Of a stretch of DNA of 64,000 nt, positions 25,733 to 37,200 are shown one piece after another. The first letter of the stretch is position 1. Each line of letters opens with the position of its first letter. The position numbers and the translations under genes are program-made. Source of the DNA: JAXMBX01 sp046349635. GTDB taxonomy: Bacteria > Planctomycetota > Planctomycetia > Planctomycetales > Planctomycetaceae. The stretch spans positions 1 to 64,000 of the forward strand of contig JAXMBX010000023.1 in the NCBI GenBank assembly GCA_046349635.1. Reading direction: 5' to 3'. The notes beneath the pieces are model-generated. The model made no database searches. It saw nothing but the letters and a program-made list of their open reading frames with translations, and was not told the DNA's origin.

Positions 25733-28700
25733 ATGCTGACTTCATTCCGATACCTCCCTGCGGCCACTCTCTGTTTCTTCTGCGCCAACGCCATCGCCGC
25801 GACCGCAATCGCCGCGGAAAAATCTCCCGCCGCCACCCTCCCCCCCGTCACGCAGCTTCGCCCCCACGACCGTCCAGGAAACTCCCAGTTTCCAACGGCA
25901 TATCTCCCCCCTGCTCGGACGGATGGGCTGCAACGGACGCTCCTGTCACGGTTCCTTCCAGGGTCAGGGAGGCTTTCGCCTCTCCCTCTTCGGCTATGAC
26001 CTCAAGATGGACTACGACGCCCTCACCAAGGGAGACCATCCTCGCGTCAACAAGGAAAACCCCGATGAAAGCCTGATCCTCGCTAAGCCTACCCTCACCA
26101 TGCGGCACAAGGGGGGCAAGCGCCTGGATGTCGACTCCTGGAACTACAACCTCCTCGTCCGCTGGATTGAAGGTGGTGCCCAGCCCGCCCCCGAAGCTCC
26201 CGAGAAGCTCGCCCGCCTCGAAGTCCAGCCCGCATCCATCCGCTTTACCGCTCCCAAAGTCACCGTCCCTCTCAAAGTCATCGCCCACTGGGCCGATGGA
26301 TCGTCCGAAGACGTCACTCCGCTCTGCCGCTACAAGTCCAATGATGATGGCGTCGCCAAGGTCGATGACCTCGGCGTGGTCACCTCCAAGGACAAAGGCG
26401 ATACCCACATCATCGTCTTCTATGACAATGGCATCGCCAATATCCCCACCCTATTCCCCTATGCCGACCGCAAGCCCGAGGAATACGCCTCCATCCAGAC
26501 TCCCACGCAGATCGACAAGCTCGTCGCCGACAAGTGGAAGACCATGGGACTCTTCCCCTCGGAACTCAGCACCGACCTGGAATTCCTCCGTCGCGTGACA
26601 CTCGACCTCACGGGCACCCTCCCCACTCCCGAAGAAATCAACACCTTCGTCGCGGATAACTCCGCCGACAAACGCTCGAAGAAAATCAACGAGCTTCTCG
26701 AACGACCCACCTATGCCGCCTGGTACGCCACACGTTTCTGCGATCTCACCGGCAACAACCCCACCCAGCTTTCCGAAGCCGTCGCCCGCCGCGTTCAATC
26801 CCAACAGTGGTACGACTGGATGCGCGCCCGCATGGAGGAAAACACCCATTGGGATGAAATCGTCCGCCGCATTCTCCTCGCCACCAGCCGCAAACCCGGC
26901 GAATCCTATACCGACTTCCAGCAGACCATGATCGCCTACTACCGGCAGGACAAGCCCACGAACTACGGCGATCGCGACATGCTCCCGCACTACTGGGCCC
27001 GCACGAATATCCGCACTGCCGACGATAAGGCCCTCAGCGTCGCTCACAACTTCCTCGGCATCCGTCTGCAGTGCGCCCAGTGCCACAAGCACCCCTTCGA
27101 CCAGTGGACCCAGGAAGAATTCAAGCAGTTCGCCGCCTTCTTTCAGCCCATCCAGCTCGGCGCGGCCCCCGATGCGCGACCTCTTTACGCCCAGCAGCGT
27201 GCGGAATTCAAGGGCGATCAGGCCAAGCAGCGCGAAGTCATGAACAAGGGGGAACCCTTCCCCTGGCAGGAAATCTTCGTCGGCCCGATCCGCGAAGCTC
27301 CCAAGCCCGGCGCCGTCGCCAAGCCCGCTCCGAAACCCGTTGCCAAAAAACCGGCTTCCCAGAAACCGGACCCCCAGAACACAAACCCCAGCAAGCCTGA
27401 AGCTCAGGCCAACGCGACTCCCCAGAACGAGAAGAATGAACTGAAAGAAAAGGGGACCGTCGATCTCGCCGCCGTCGCCAAAAAGAACGGCGTGAAAGTT
27501 GATCCCAAAGACGCCGATGCCGGCATGATGGAGGCGGATGACAAGATGGATGCGCCCCAGAAAATGGACGCACCAGAGAAAACGGACGCACCCCAGAAAC
27601 CAAACGCACCCGCAAAACCAAACGCCAAAGCCAAGGCGAAGGCCAAAGCCGATCCGAAACAGCCCGCCTCCGAAGCCCCCGCCTCCCAAGCCACAGTCGC
27701 CAAGACGGATGGCAAGACCGACGCCAAGACGGACGCCAAGAAGCCCGAACCCAAAAAGCCGAACCCGAAAAAGAAACCCAATCCCAATGCCGGACTTGTC
27801 CGGGTCGCGGCCACCACCGCCACCCTCCCCGGCGGGTCACCCATCACCCTCCACAATGGAGAAGACCCCCGCAAGCACATCTTCGACTGGATGAAGCAGA
27901 AGGAGAACCCCTGGTTCGCCAAAGCCATCGTCAATCGCATCTGGGGAATGCACTTCGGCGTCGGCATTGTCGATCCCGTTGATGACCTAAGTGCCGGCAA
28001 TCCTCCCAGCAATGCCCCTCTCCTGGATTATCTCAGCCGCGAGTTCGTCGCCCATGACTACGATCTCAAATGGCTGCACCGGGAAATCCTCAACAGCCGC
28101 ACCTACCAGCTCAGTTGGAAGGCCAACGACAGCAACAAGGACGACACCCGTAACTTCAGCCGCGCCCTTCTCCGTCGCCTGCCCGCCGAAGTTCTCTACG
28201 ATGCCGTCCAGCAGTCCGTCGCTTCCAAGGCGGAACTGGACAAGGCCGATGAGTCCACCCGCAACCGTGCCATCACCTCCGATCAGGGGATCAGCGGCGG
28301 CGGTCGCGCTCAGTTCGCCCTGAATGTTTTCGGTCGCCCCGTCCGCCTGACGAACTGCGACTGCGAGCGTTCCACTGAACCCAGCCTTCTGCAGACCATC
28401 TACCTGCACAACGACCAGGATCTGCTTGCGTCCCTGCAGAAGAGTGGCTGGTTGCAGGAAATCAATCGCGACCTCGCAAAGACTGCTCCCCCTTCTCCGA
28501 AACTAGTCGCCGCCCGGGAAGAGCGCACCAAACTCAACCAGGAGGTCCGCGGCGTCCAGAAGCAGCTCAACAAGCTCAAAAAGGCCAAGTCAGAAGACAA
28601 GCAGGCCCTCGAAGACCTTGAGAAGAAACTCAAGGCTCTTCAGGCGAAAGCAACTCAACTGGATAAGCAGATCAACCAGATTAACCAGGCCCGCGCCATC

Positions 28701-28898
28701 CTCGCTTCAGACGTACCGGTCTCCGATCAGGAAAACTTCATCCGCGAGGCCTATCTGCGGACCCTCAGCCGTCCTCCGACCCCGGAGGAAGTCGATCGTT
28801 GCAAGCAGCACCTGCGGGACTCCAAGGACTACCTCGCCAGTTCCCGCGATCTCGTCTGGGCCCTGCTCAATACCAAAGAATTCATCGTCAACCACTAA
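25733..28898 (+). CDS. DUF1549/DUF1553 planctomycete secreted protein with cryptic cytochrome motif (one N-terminal frameshift)
   Basis: The signal peptide is read from ATG 25733 (AATLCFFCANAIAATAIAA), but the body is in another frame from about 25850 on; the switch falls at or near a C7 run. The body holds GCNGRSCHGSFQGQGGF (a C-x4-CH variant heme motif of this family), a bacterial Ig-like (BIG2) segment at about 100-170, DUF1549 (FLRRVTLDLTGTLPTPEEI; CAQCHKHPFDQW, a true CxxCH) and DUF1553 (NRIWGMHFGVGIVDPVDDL; LLRRLPAEVLYDAV). A roughly 170-residue Lys/Pro/Ala insert (27300-27790) and a coiled coil (28530-28700) interrupt the domains. The protein is outside the cytoplasm; its biochemical role is unknown. 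The DUF1501 gene follows 260 bases later. Confidence 0.85.
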
Positions 28899-28907
28899 CC
28901 CATTTTT

Positions 28908-28970
28908 GGGTGGCACAGGTTGCCGGTACTCCGGCTACCTGTGTGCGCCAGCACAAGAGGAGAGTTCAAC
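28908..28970. repeat. Family C repeat (copy 1)
   Basis: gggtggcacaggttgccgg and ccggctacctgtgtgcgcc form a long imperfect palindrome around tactccgg. It is followed by agcacaagaggagagttcaac. Nearly the same 60 bases recur at 43238. Confidence 0.8.
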
Positions 28971-29047
28971 TTGACTCCCAAGGCCGGTTTCGAAGTGTCC
29001 TCAACGACAACACGAAAACGCAACAACCGTCTCTGATTAATGTTACT

Positions 29048-29084
29048 GGGTGGCATGCCCACTTCGCGAAGCAGGGTGGGCATG
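29048..29084. repeat. Family B repeat (copy 1)
   Basis: gggtggcatgcccacttcgc is followed by gaagcagggtgggcatg. The two arms (catgcccac / gtgggcatg) form a 9-bp stem with a further ttcgcgaa palindrome in the loop region. Close copies lie at 42552, 46542, 51479, 56615 and 59493. Confidence 0.82.
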
Positions 29085-29161
29085 TCCAAGTCTGAAAGCG
29101 TCTCTGAAACCCGCAAACACCACGCTCACCGAGCACCACATAACACACACAGGAGTTCTCC

Positions 29162-30454
29162 ATGACCTCGCATAAACTTTGCAATGGTGTCCGTCGTCGC
29201 GATTTCCTCCGCGCCGGTGCGATTGGTGGCCTCGGACTGACCCTCGGCGACTTCCTCCGCTTCCAGGCCCAGGCCGCTCCCACGACCCGTGCGGAACACA
29301 TGATCTTCGTGAACCTCAACGGCGGCCCCTCCCACATGGACACCTTCGACCTCAAGCCCCATGCCAAGGTCGAACACAAGGGGGAATTCAATCCCATCGA
29401 CACCAATGTCCCCGGCGTGCAGATCAGCGAGCATCTCCCCAAACTCGCCAAGTGTGCCGATAAGTACGCCATCCTCCGCGGCGTCTCCCACTCCTTCGCC
29501 GCCCACGAACTCGGTGTCCGCTACATGAACTCCGGGAACGTCCCCATCACCACCATTCAGTTCCCCTCTTTCGGTGCGGTCCTCACCCGCGAGAAGCCCA
29601 CCCTCCCCGATCTTCCCCCCTTCGTTGCCGTCCCATCCACACCGCAGACCTCCGGCTATCTGGGAAATGAATACGCCCCCATGCAGACCAATGCCGTCCC
29701 CCAGATCGGCAAGCCTTTCTCCGTCCGCGGCGTGACCCTCGGCAACGGCGTCACCGTCACCGATCTCGAACGTCGCGAACACCTCCTCCAGGATCTCGAC
29801 AAGGCCTTCACCGGCTACGAGAAGCAGAACCCCCTCCTCTCCGGCCTCGATCGCTTCGCCGAACAGGCCCATCGCATCCTCACCTCATCCCGCACCCGTG
29901 AGGCGTTCGACATCGACAGGGAAGCGGAACCTCTCCGTCAGGAATTCGGCAACCATGCCTTTGGCCAAAGTTGCCTGCTCGCCATGCGTCTCATTGAAGC
30001 CGGGGTCCGTGTGACCACCGTCGGCTTCGGCGGCTGGGATACCCACGCCGACAACTTCAAGCTTCTGAAAGAGCAACGGCTTCCCCAGCTCGATGCCGGC
30101 CTTGCCGCGCTCTTCACCAACCTCGAGAAACGCGGCCTCCTGAGCAAGACCCTCGTCTGTGTTACAGGTGAATTCGGACGCACACCCAAGATCAACCCCA
30201 AGGCGGGACGCGACCACTGGGCTCGTGCCATGTTCATGGTCCTCGCCGGTGGCGGCATCAAGGGGGGACGCGTGATTGGTGCCAGCGATGACGAAGGGAT
30301 GGGCCCCAAAGATCAAGGTTTCAAGCCCGATGACGTCGCCGCCACGCTCTATCATCAGTTGGGGGTCGACCACCACACCGAGTACCACACCTCCATCGGC
30401 CGACCCATCATGGTCGTCCGCGACGGCAACATCCTCCCCGAAATCATCGGCTAA
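29162..30454 (+). CDS. DUF1501 family Tat-exported protein
   Basis: A 430-residue protein with a twin-arginine signal: RRRDFLRAGAIGGLGLTLGD. The mature part shows the DUF1501 landmarks FVNLNGGPSHMDTFDLKP, QISEHLPKLAK, GVSHSFAAHE, VGFGGWDTHADNF, TGEFGRTPKIN and GRDHWARAMFMVLAGGGIKGG. The fold is alkaline-phosphatase/sulfatase-like with likely metal ligands in these motifs; the substrate is unknown. Genes of this family usually follow a DUF1549/DUF1553 gene in planctomycetes, as here, and the pair is thought to work together outside the cytoplasm. Confidence 0.92.
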   Translation: MTSHKLCNGVRRRDFLRAGAIGGLGLTLGDFLRFQAQAAPTTRAEHMIFVNLNGGPSHMDTFDLKPHAKVEHKGEFNPIDTNVPGVQISEHLPKLAKCADKYAILRGVSHSFAAHELGVRYMNSGNVPITTIQFPSFGAVLTREKPTLPDLPPFVAVPSTPQTSGYLGNEYAPMQTNAVPQIGKPFSVRGVTLGNGVTVTDLERREHLLQDLDKAFTGYEKQNPLLSGLDRFAEQAHRILTSSRTREAFDIDREAEPLRQEFGNHAFGQSCLLAMRLIEAGVRVTTVGFGGWDTHADNFKLLKEQRLPQLDAGLAALFTNLEKRGLLSKTLVCVTGEFGRTPKINPKAGRDHWARAMFMVLAGGGIKGGRVIGASDDEGMGPKDQGFKPDDVAATLYHQLGVDHHTEYHTSIGRPIMVVRDGNILPEIIG

Positions 30455-30467
30455 GATTTCACATTCT

Positions 30468-30537
30468 TCACCCTCGCCCCCCCGTGGGAGAGGGTGGCTC
30501 GCAGAGCCGGGTGAGGGGGCGGTCCAAATGTCTCTGA
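30468..30537. repeat. Family A repeat (copy 3)
   Basis: caccctcgccccccc, gtgggagagggtggctcgc and gagggggcggtccaaatg, ending in tctctgag. The first two blocks pair as a hairpin. It lies between two convergent genes (DUF1501 and DUF3891) and could serve as a bidirectional transcription end; there is no strong T-run. Confidence 0.78.
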
Positions 30538-30592
30538 GCCTGATTCCCGGGTGCCACTGCGAAGCCGGTACTCCGGATGAGGAGTGCTTCTT

Positions 30593-31360
30593 TCAACTAC
30601 TCTCGCCCGTAGGGCGCACCACCCACTCTAGGCTGATCCCCTCTGCCCTCTTCCACGCCTCGTTCCAACTCGCAGCATCGTGAAACGCATCCTTCCGCAC
30701 CCGCTTCGCTGCCACCTGAAACGGGACCGTCTCATCACATAAAAACCCCGCCGACATCTCAATCACATTCTTTCCCGTCCGCAGCAACTGCAACTCTCCC
30801 CCCTCCGGCAACTCCAGCACCCGCTCCTCCCCGGGAACAGACAGACACACCCACAGGCTCAACCGGTCAAACAACTGCAAATGCCGGTAACCCCACTCCT
30901 CAACCCTGTGGTGCTCATCCCTAGGCCATCCGGCTAACTCCTCCCGCCACGCCGCCTGCTCCCTCTTCTGCTGCTCCAGGAACCCCTGCGCCGCGGACGC
31001 ACTCACACCTTCAGGGAGATGCGCGAGCACCCGCTCCGCCAGAAAACAGAAATGCCGGCTTACCCACAGCCCTCCCCACGCCGACCGCTCCGCGCAAATC
31101 GCGATGCTCCGCTCCCAGATCCCGGTGGAAATCTCCATCCGCATCTCGTCGAATGCCCGCGGCTCCCCCTCAGGATTCAAATCCGGGGCCTGCTCCCACT
31201 CCCGCCACCCGTCGTCGTGATGCCGCACCGCTTCCAGCCACAGCCCAAACGGATCTTCTTCCTGACCGCTGCTGTGCCATTGCGCCAGGTCAAACGCCAG
31301 CCGCGCATGCTCCAACTGGGAGATGATGACCCACCAGTCCCCGGCCTCTCTCCGCAGCAT
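30593..31360 (-). CDS. DUF3891 family protein
   Basis: A 255-residue soluble protein. HHDDGWREWEQAPDLNPEG near residue 47 and the WSRHF-type helix further on (WVSRHFCFLAERV) match the DUF3891 family; conserved His-His-Asp suggests a metal site in an all-helical HD-like fold, though this is only an inference. There is no signal peptide. The gene starts 17 bases after the stop of the upstream membrane-protein gene on the same strand, so the two are probably cotranscribed. The function of the family is unknown. Confidence 0.75.
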   Translation of the reverse strand: MLRREAGDWWVIISQLEHARLAFDLAQWHSSGQEEDPFGLWLEAVRHHDDGWREWEQAPDLNPEGEPRAFDEMRMEISTGIWERSIAICAERSAWGGLWVSRHFCFLAERVLAHLPEGVSASAAQGFLEQQKREQAAWREELAGWPRDEHHRVEEWGYRHLQLFDRLSLWVCLSVPGEERVLELPEGGELQLLRTGKNVIEMSAGFLCDETVPFQVAAKRVRKDAFHDAASWNEAWKRAEGISLEWVVRPTGESS

Positions 31361-31377
31361 GTCCCACCTGCCTTAAA

Positions 31378-32091
31378 TCAGGTGTTTTCCTCGGAACGCA
31401 GTTCCACCTGCAGCACGCTCAGCATCTTCGTCAACTGCGCCTCTTTCCGGTCGATGAACGGCACGTTCTCCAGGATGATCGACCGCGGCTCATTACTGGG
31501 CTGCAGGATCAATCGTCCTGACCCGAACAGGAAATACTCGAATACGTCGTTGATCTCCTTGCTCACCCGCAGGTTCGGGGCCGGGTACCGTTCCAGGTCA
31601 CTCAGGAAACCGTGGTGATGCAGCAGTTCGTTCGGCCGGATCTCCCAGAAGTCGAATTGCACCTTGATCAGGATCGACAGGAAGATCAGGACCATCGCAA
31701 ACGTGTACAGGTAGAAGAACGTCGAGTTTGCCACTGGATGGAACGATTTCACGAACCGCGACAGCGCCGGGAACAGGTCCGGGAAATATTCGAACAGCAG
31801 GAATGCCCCCAGCACGATCGACATGATCACGAACAGCAGCGTCAATGACGCCCCGCGCGGAAAATCGAACCCCACGATGATTAGGTTGAACGCGAACACC
31901 CACAGGAAGACCGACGTCACCACCACCGGCAACCGGCTGGGCGCGATCGGGTCTCCATACGCCTGCATCAGGATCCCCGCGAAAAACGCCACCAGCACCG
32001 ACGGGTACAACGAGATGATCTTCGGATACGAAACCAGGTACACGCGCTCGGCGGGAGGGGCGGTCTTAGGTGTCGGAATCGGGGCAGTCAT
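31378..32091 (-). CDS. Conserved planctomycete-type membrane protein of unknown function
   Basis: A 237-residue protein with a Pro-rich cytosolic start (TAPIPTPKTAPPAERVY) and four or five helices (LYPSVLVAFFAGILMQAYG, SVFLWVFAFNLIIVG, LTLLFVIMSIVLGAFLLFEY, FFYLYTFAMVLIFLSILI). A cytosolic C-terminal domain (FWEIRPNELLHHHGFLSDLE, NEPRSIILENVPFIDRKE) of about 90 residues follows. I do not recognise a named domain. ATG 32091 is preferred because the 19 codons upstream look non-coding. It lies upstream of the DUF3891 gene. Confidence 0.72.
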   Translation of the reverse strand: MTAPIPTPKTAPPAERVYLVSYPKIISLYPSVLVAFFAGILMQAYGDPIAPSRLPVVVTSVFLWVFAFNLIIVGFDFPRGASLTLLFVIMSIVLGAFLLFEYFPDLFPALSRFVKSFHPVANSTFFYLYTFAMVLIFLSILIKVQFDFWEIRPNELLHHHGFLSDLERYPAPNLRVSKEINDVFEYFLFGSGRLILQPSNEPRSIILENVPFIDRKEAQLTKMLSVLQVELRSEENT

Positions 32092-32255
32092 GGTGGTTGG
32101 GTCTCGCTGGATGAGATACGGAAATGGGCCGCAACCGGGGTTTCTCACCCCGGTTGATCAGTATTACGCCCTTTTTTCCCGTTCGGATCAATCCCTCGGA
32201 TCGATTTCCCGCCCAATTTAACAAACTTCTCCCCGACACTTGAATTCGCAAACTA

Positions 32256-32365
32256 GACCCTCTCCCCCCCCGATGGGATCAACTGAGCGTGACCAGATGG
32301 GCATCTGGTCATTGCGAAGGCGATAGCGCTAATCTCGGGTGAGGGGGCGGAACATGCGTCTCTTG
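32256..32365. repeat. Family A repeat with the internal extra block (copy 4)
   Basis: gaccctctcccccccc is followed by gatgggatcaactgagcgtg, the palindromic cagatgggcatctg, cattgcgaaggcgatagcgc and the usual gagggggcgg...gcgtctct end. It has the same architecture as 21992 and 63016. A short palindrome follows at 32368-32406 (gtgccactgcggaggcg / cgcctcggcagtgcag), related to the segment at 30550. Confidence 0.75.
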
Positions 32366-32431
32366 ACGGGTGCCACTGCGGAGGCGTACTCGCCTCGGCA
32401 GTGCAGTTGTTCGGAATCCCCCGGATCTACC

Positions 32432-33787
32432 TCACGGAGCGTCCGGAATCATCGCGTTCGGCACCGATGACGTATCCGCCGCCGATGTCTCCGTCAACAG
32501 CATCCCCGAAATCGCCACGCTGCTCTTCCACAGGTTCGTCAGTGATTCCACGTACGCCAGGTTCGACTGGAAGTACGTTCGCTGCGCAAACAGCACCTGC
32601 AGGAACGGCAATTCACCCCGGCGATACCCTTCCCGGATCAGCTCCAGGCTTTCGCGAGCCTTCGGCAGGATCGCCGTCCGGTAGTTCTCCACCTGCTGCC
32701 GGGCATTCCGGTAGTTCCGATACGCCACCGACAACCGATCGCGCAACGACAGATCCACCTGTTCGGCCATCGCCAGCGAACGGCGGTATTCCGCCATCGC
32801 AGAGTAAATTCCACCCTGGTTCCGGTTGAAGATCGGCGTCGGAATACCCACCTGCACCTGCACGATGTTCTGCTTGATCCCGTAATCGCGCTGCACCCAC
32901 CCCTGCACGTTCGGGTTCGGCCAAGGTTCCACCTGCGCCCGGCGAATCGCGATCTGTGACCGCGCCACCCCCGCCTGCGCCACCATCACTTCCGGACTGT
33001 TCGCCGTCAGCCAGTCAATCGTGCTGTCCCACTCGAACTCCATCGGAGGAGCATCCAGGCTTCCGTCCAGCGGCACCGGCTGCATCAACGGCGTTCCCAT
33101 CGTCGCCGCCATCTGTTTCCACGAAGTCAGATAAATGTTGCGCGCATTGTTCAACAGGATCTGCGCCTGCCCCACTTCGATTTCAGCCTGCAGTTTATCC
33201 GGCTTGGTCCCTTCACCAGAGGCCAGCAGCTTGTCCGCGATCGTGGCCGCGTTCTCCGCGATCCCCTTCAGTTTCTCCGTCAGCTCCACCTGACGTTGTG
33301 CCCCCAGGATCTCGTAGTACCGCATCCGCACGGCGTTCGTCACCCGGAACACCTGCTGTTGCTGCAACCACGTCGCCTGATTCACCGTCTGCGCGGCAAT
33401 CGCCCGGTTCAGCTTCAGCTTTCCGGCGGTCATGATCGTTTGTTCGACGTATCCGCCTTCCTGTTGAACGTTCCCTTTCCGGGTAATCTGCGCGCCGTTG
33501 TAGTACAGGATCGGGTTCGGATACAGACCCACCTGCGTCTGCGTTCCCAACTCGATGTCGATCACCGCCGCCGCCTGCACCAGCGTGGGGTTATAAGCCT
33601 CCGCAGTCGCCAGCAGGTCCTCCAGCGACATCGACTCGGGGATCTCTCCCACGTTCTGCGGCGGGGGGACCGCTTCAAATTCGGAGGGGGGCGCCGGGGC
33701 CGGAGTTGTTTGTTGTGCGAACGCCACGGCCGGTAGCCACAGCACGCAGACCACGACCAGTCTCCACCAGATCCTGCATCCCTGCAT
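32432..33787 (-). CDS. TolC/CusC-type outer-membrane efflux protein
   Basis: A 451-residue product from ATG 33787: a signal peptide (WWRLVVVCVLWLPAVAFAQQ), then two long alpha-hairpin repeats of the outer-membrane efflux protein family (YNPTLVQAAAVIDIE, QTQVGLYPNPILYY in the first; SPEVMVAQAGVARSQIAIRR, QVEPWPNPNVQGW in the second). It forms the outer-membrane/periplasmic channel for the RND pump encoded upstream on the same strand; the family A repeat at 34116 lies between them. An upstream in-frame extension to 33922 is open but lacks coding character. Confidence 0.88.
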   Translation of the reverse strand: MQGCRIWWRLVVVCVLWLPAVAFAQQTTPAPAPPSEFEAVPPPQNVGEIPESMSLEDLLATAEAYNPTLVQAAAVIDIELGTQTQVGLYPNPILYYNGAQITRKGNVQQEGGYVEQTIMTAGKLKLNRAIAAQTVNQATWLQQQQVFRVTNAVRMRYYEILGAQRQVELTEKLKGIAENAATIADKLLASGEGTKPDKLQAEIEVGQAQILLNNARNIYLTSWKQMAATMGTPLMQPVPLDGSLDAPPMEFEWDSTIDWLTANSPEVMVAQAGVARSQIAIRRAQVEPWPNPNVQGWVQRDYGIKQNIVQVQVGIPTPIFNRNQGGIYSAMAEYRRSLAMAEQVDLSLRDRLSVAYRNYRNARQQVENYRTAILPKARESLELIREGYRRGELPFLQVLFAQRTYFQSNLAYVESLTNLWKSSVAISGMLLTETSAADTSSVPNAMIPDAP

Positions 33788-34115
33788 GATGGTTTGCCAA
33801 TCCCTTCCCGCGACGTTTTCAACGTGAGCGCTGGTTCCCCAGCTTTCTGGCCGTAGACGGACTCCGCCGACTTCGGCATCTACCGAATGTATCGGCGGCA
33901 AGGTTCGCAACGGTCGATCCATGCACGCCGGTCCTGCCGGAATTAACGCAAGCCCCGCCGCACATCCCCTACGTCACGAACTATGGGATTTCTCGAAAAA
34001 AGACCCCCCGCCGGATCATCTTCACATTCCCGCAGACTCCACCGCCGGATTACCCGCACCACCCGCACAACCCGCATGGTTTAACACCCGATTGCCAGGA
34101 ATCTTCTCCTCATTC

Positions 34116-34175
34116 TTCACCCTCTCCCCCCCGAGGGAGAGGGCTGGGTGAGGGGGCGGAACAAATGTCTCTGAG
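34116..34175. repeat. Family A repeat (copy 5)
   Basis: A short version: caccctctcccccc, gagggagagggctgggtg, agggggcggaacaaatg, tctctgag. It sits between the RND pump and the channel gene in the same operon, so a hairpin here could reduce expression of the distal gene or protect the upstream mRNA. Confidence 0.78.
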
Positions 34176-34201
34176 CGCTGCTCTAATGTCTTTTCGCCTG
34201 C

Positions 34202-37200
34202 TCAACTCTTCTCCTCCGCACCGCGCGGCACGAACCACGGGTAAATCGCCGGCACCACGCAACTCGTCAACAGTGTGGATGTCACCAGCCCCCCGATCAC
34301 CACCGTCGCCAGCGGGCGTTGAATCTCCGCCCCCGCCGTCGTGGACAAGGCCATCGGCAGGAACCCCAGGCTCGCCACCAAAGCCGTCATCAGCACCGGA
34401 CGCAAACGGGTCAGGCCCGCCTCTTCAATCGACTCTCGCAGCGGGTGCCCCTCGGCATTCAAATGCCGGATGAATTCCACCAGCACCAGGCTGTTCAACA
34501 CCGAGATCCCCGACAACGCGATGAACCCGACCGCCGCCGAAATCGAAAACGGCATGTCCCGAACCCACAACGATATGATTCCGCCGATGCACGCAAACGG
34601 CACGCTCGTGAATACCAGCGCGGAGTCGAAAATGTTTTGAAACGTGAAGTACAGCAGGATGAAGATCAACGCCAAGGCCAATGGGACCACCAGTTGCAGC
34701 CGTGCCGACGCCCGTTCCAGGTTTTCGAACTGGCCGCTCCACACGATCCGGTATCCCGTTTCCGGCAATTTCACTTCCTTGGCGATTTTCTCCTGCGCCT
34801 CCTTGACGAACCCCCCCATGTCCCGTCCCCGGATGTTGCACTGGATCGTGATCCGCCGCTTGCTCCATTCGCGGGAAATCGTTCTCGCTCCGAACACCTC
34901 CTTGATCGTCGCCAGCCGTTCCAGAGGCAACTGCTCTCCCGACGGTGTCGCGATCAGAATCCGCTTGATGCTCTCTTCATCCTCCCGTGATTGCTCCGGC
35001 AGTCGCACCGTCAATGGAAACCTCAACTGGTCCTCCAGCACTTCCCCCACCGCTTTCCCGCCGATCGCTTCCACCACGTCGAGCACCATCTGGGCTGAAA
35101 CCCCGTACCGGGCAATCTGGTCCTGGTCCAGTCGAATCTGCAATACAGGCTGCCCCAGAATCTGCTCCGTCGTCAGGTCCGTCGAACCCGGAATCGAACG
35201 CAACACCTTTTCAATCTCTTTCCCCTTCGCCGTCAGGACGTCGAAATCATCCCCGAACAGTTTCACTGCCACGTCCGCCCGCGCCCCCGACAGCATCTCG
35301 TTGATTCGCATTTCAATCGGCTGCGTGAACCAGATCGTCTGTCCGATGAACTGCTTCATCTCTACTTCCATCAGCGTTACCAGTTCCGTCTGGTTCTTTG
35401 CCTTCGTCCACTTGGCTCGCGGTTTCAGAGAAATGAACACGTCCGTCGATTCGATCGTTCCCGGGTCCGTCACCACTTCCGGCGCACCCTGCCGGCTCCA
35501 GACATGTGACACCTCATCCGGGAATTTCTCCAGCAGAACCTGCTCCATCTGCGTGTTCAGCAGCACCGACTGTTCCAGGCTCGTTCCCGGAGGACGCAGA
35601 ATCCCGATCACGATCGAGCCTTCCGCCAGCCGGGGCACGAATTCCGATCCCAGACGTGTTGCCAGTCCACCTGCCGCCACCAGCATCCCCAGGGTGATGA
35701 CCACAATCGGAATCGGATACTTCATCGCCCTGTGCAGCAGCGGGGCATAGAGCCTCGACGCCAACCGCACGATCAAAGGCTCCGTCTCCGACAGCTTCGC
35801 AGGCAATACCAGGTTCGCCAGCACGGGAATCACCGTCAGCGACACCACCAGCGCCCCCGCCAACGCATACACCACCGTCAACGCCATCGGGCGGAACATC
35901 TTCCCTTCCACACCTTCCAGCGTCAGGATCGGCAGATACACGATCATGATGATGAACACGCCGAACACGCTCGGTTTCGCCACCTCGATGCACGCATCCC
36001 GGATCACCTGCTGCCGCGGCTTCTCACCCGATCCATGCGACAGGCGCCGGATCACGTTTTCAATCATTACCACCGAGCCGTCCACCACCAGCCCGAAGTC
36101 CAGCGCCCCCAGGCTCAGCAGGCTCCCCGCGATCCCTGTCTGCTGCATCCCCATGAATGCGCACAGCATCGACAGCGGAATCGCCGCCGCCACAATCAGC
36201 CCCGCCCGCAGGTTCCCCAGGAAGATGAACAGGATTGCCACCACCAGCAGCGCCCCGTCGATCAGGTTCGCCTTCACCGTCCCGATAACCTGGTCCACCA
36301 GTTCCGTCCGGTCGTAGACCGTCATCCCTTTGACGTCCTTGGGCAGCGTCTTGCACACTTCCCGGAACTGCTCCGTCTGACGGCTGGTGACTCCATAGCT
36401 GTTTTCTCCCATCAGCATGAACCCCAGCCCCAGCACCACCTCCCCTTTCCCGTTCGCCGTGATCGCACCCCGACGGATCTCATGCCCGATGGTCACTTCC
36501 GCCACGTCACGAACCGTCACCGGCACACCCCCCTTGGAGGTGATCACGATCTCCTCGATCTGCTTCACATTCGTCGTCCGCCCGATCCCGTGGACGAGCA
36601 GCATGTCCCCCCCACGGTTGATGTTTCCCCCTCCGACGTTCAGGTTGTTCTGCTGCACCGCCTGCACGACTTGCTGGAATGTCAGGTCGTACTTGAACAG
36701 CTTCTCCGGAAAAATCCGCACCTGGTACTGCTTCTTCAGGCCACCCCAGGAGTTGATTTCCGCAGTCCCCGCCACGGGACGCAGCACGGGTTTCACCTGC
36801 CAGTCCTGCATCGTGCGCAGCGACATCAGATCCCGCGGATGCGGGCCGTCACCCATCAGCACGTAGTGAAACACTTCCCCCAGACCCGTCGAGACCGGAC
36901 CCATTTCCGGACGTGGAATCCCCGCCGGCATTTCCACGGTCCCCAGCCGTTCATTGATCAGTTGCCGCGCGAAGTAGATGTCCGTCCCGTCTTTGAACGT
37001 CGCCACCACCTGCGACAGGCCGAACTGCGAAATGGAGCGCAACTGCTCCAGTCCGGGCATCCCGCTCATCGCCATTTCCACCGGGAACGTGATCTGCCGT
37101 TCCACTTCCTCGGGAACGAGCGCCGGCGCCGTCGTGTTGATCTGCACCTGGATCGGCGTCGTATCCGGAAACGCGTCGATGTTCAGCTTCTGCAGTGCCA

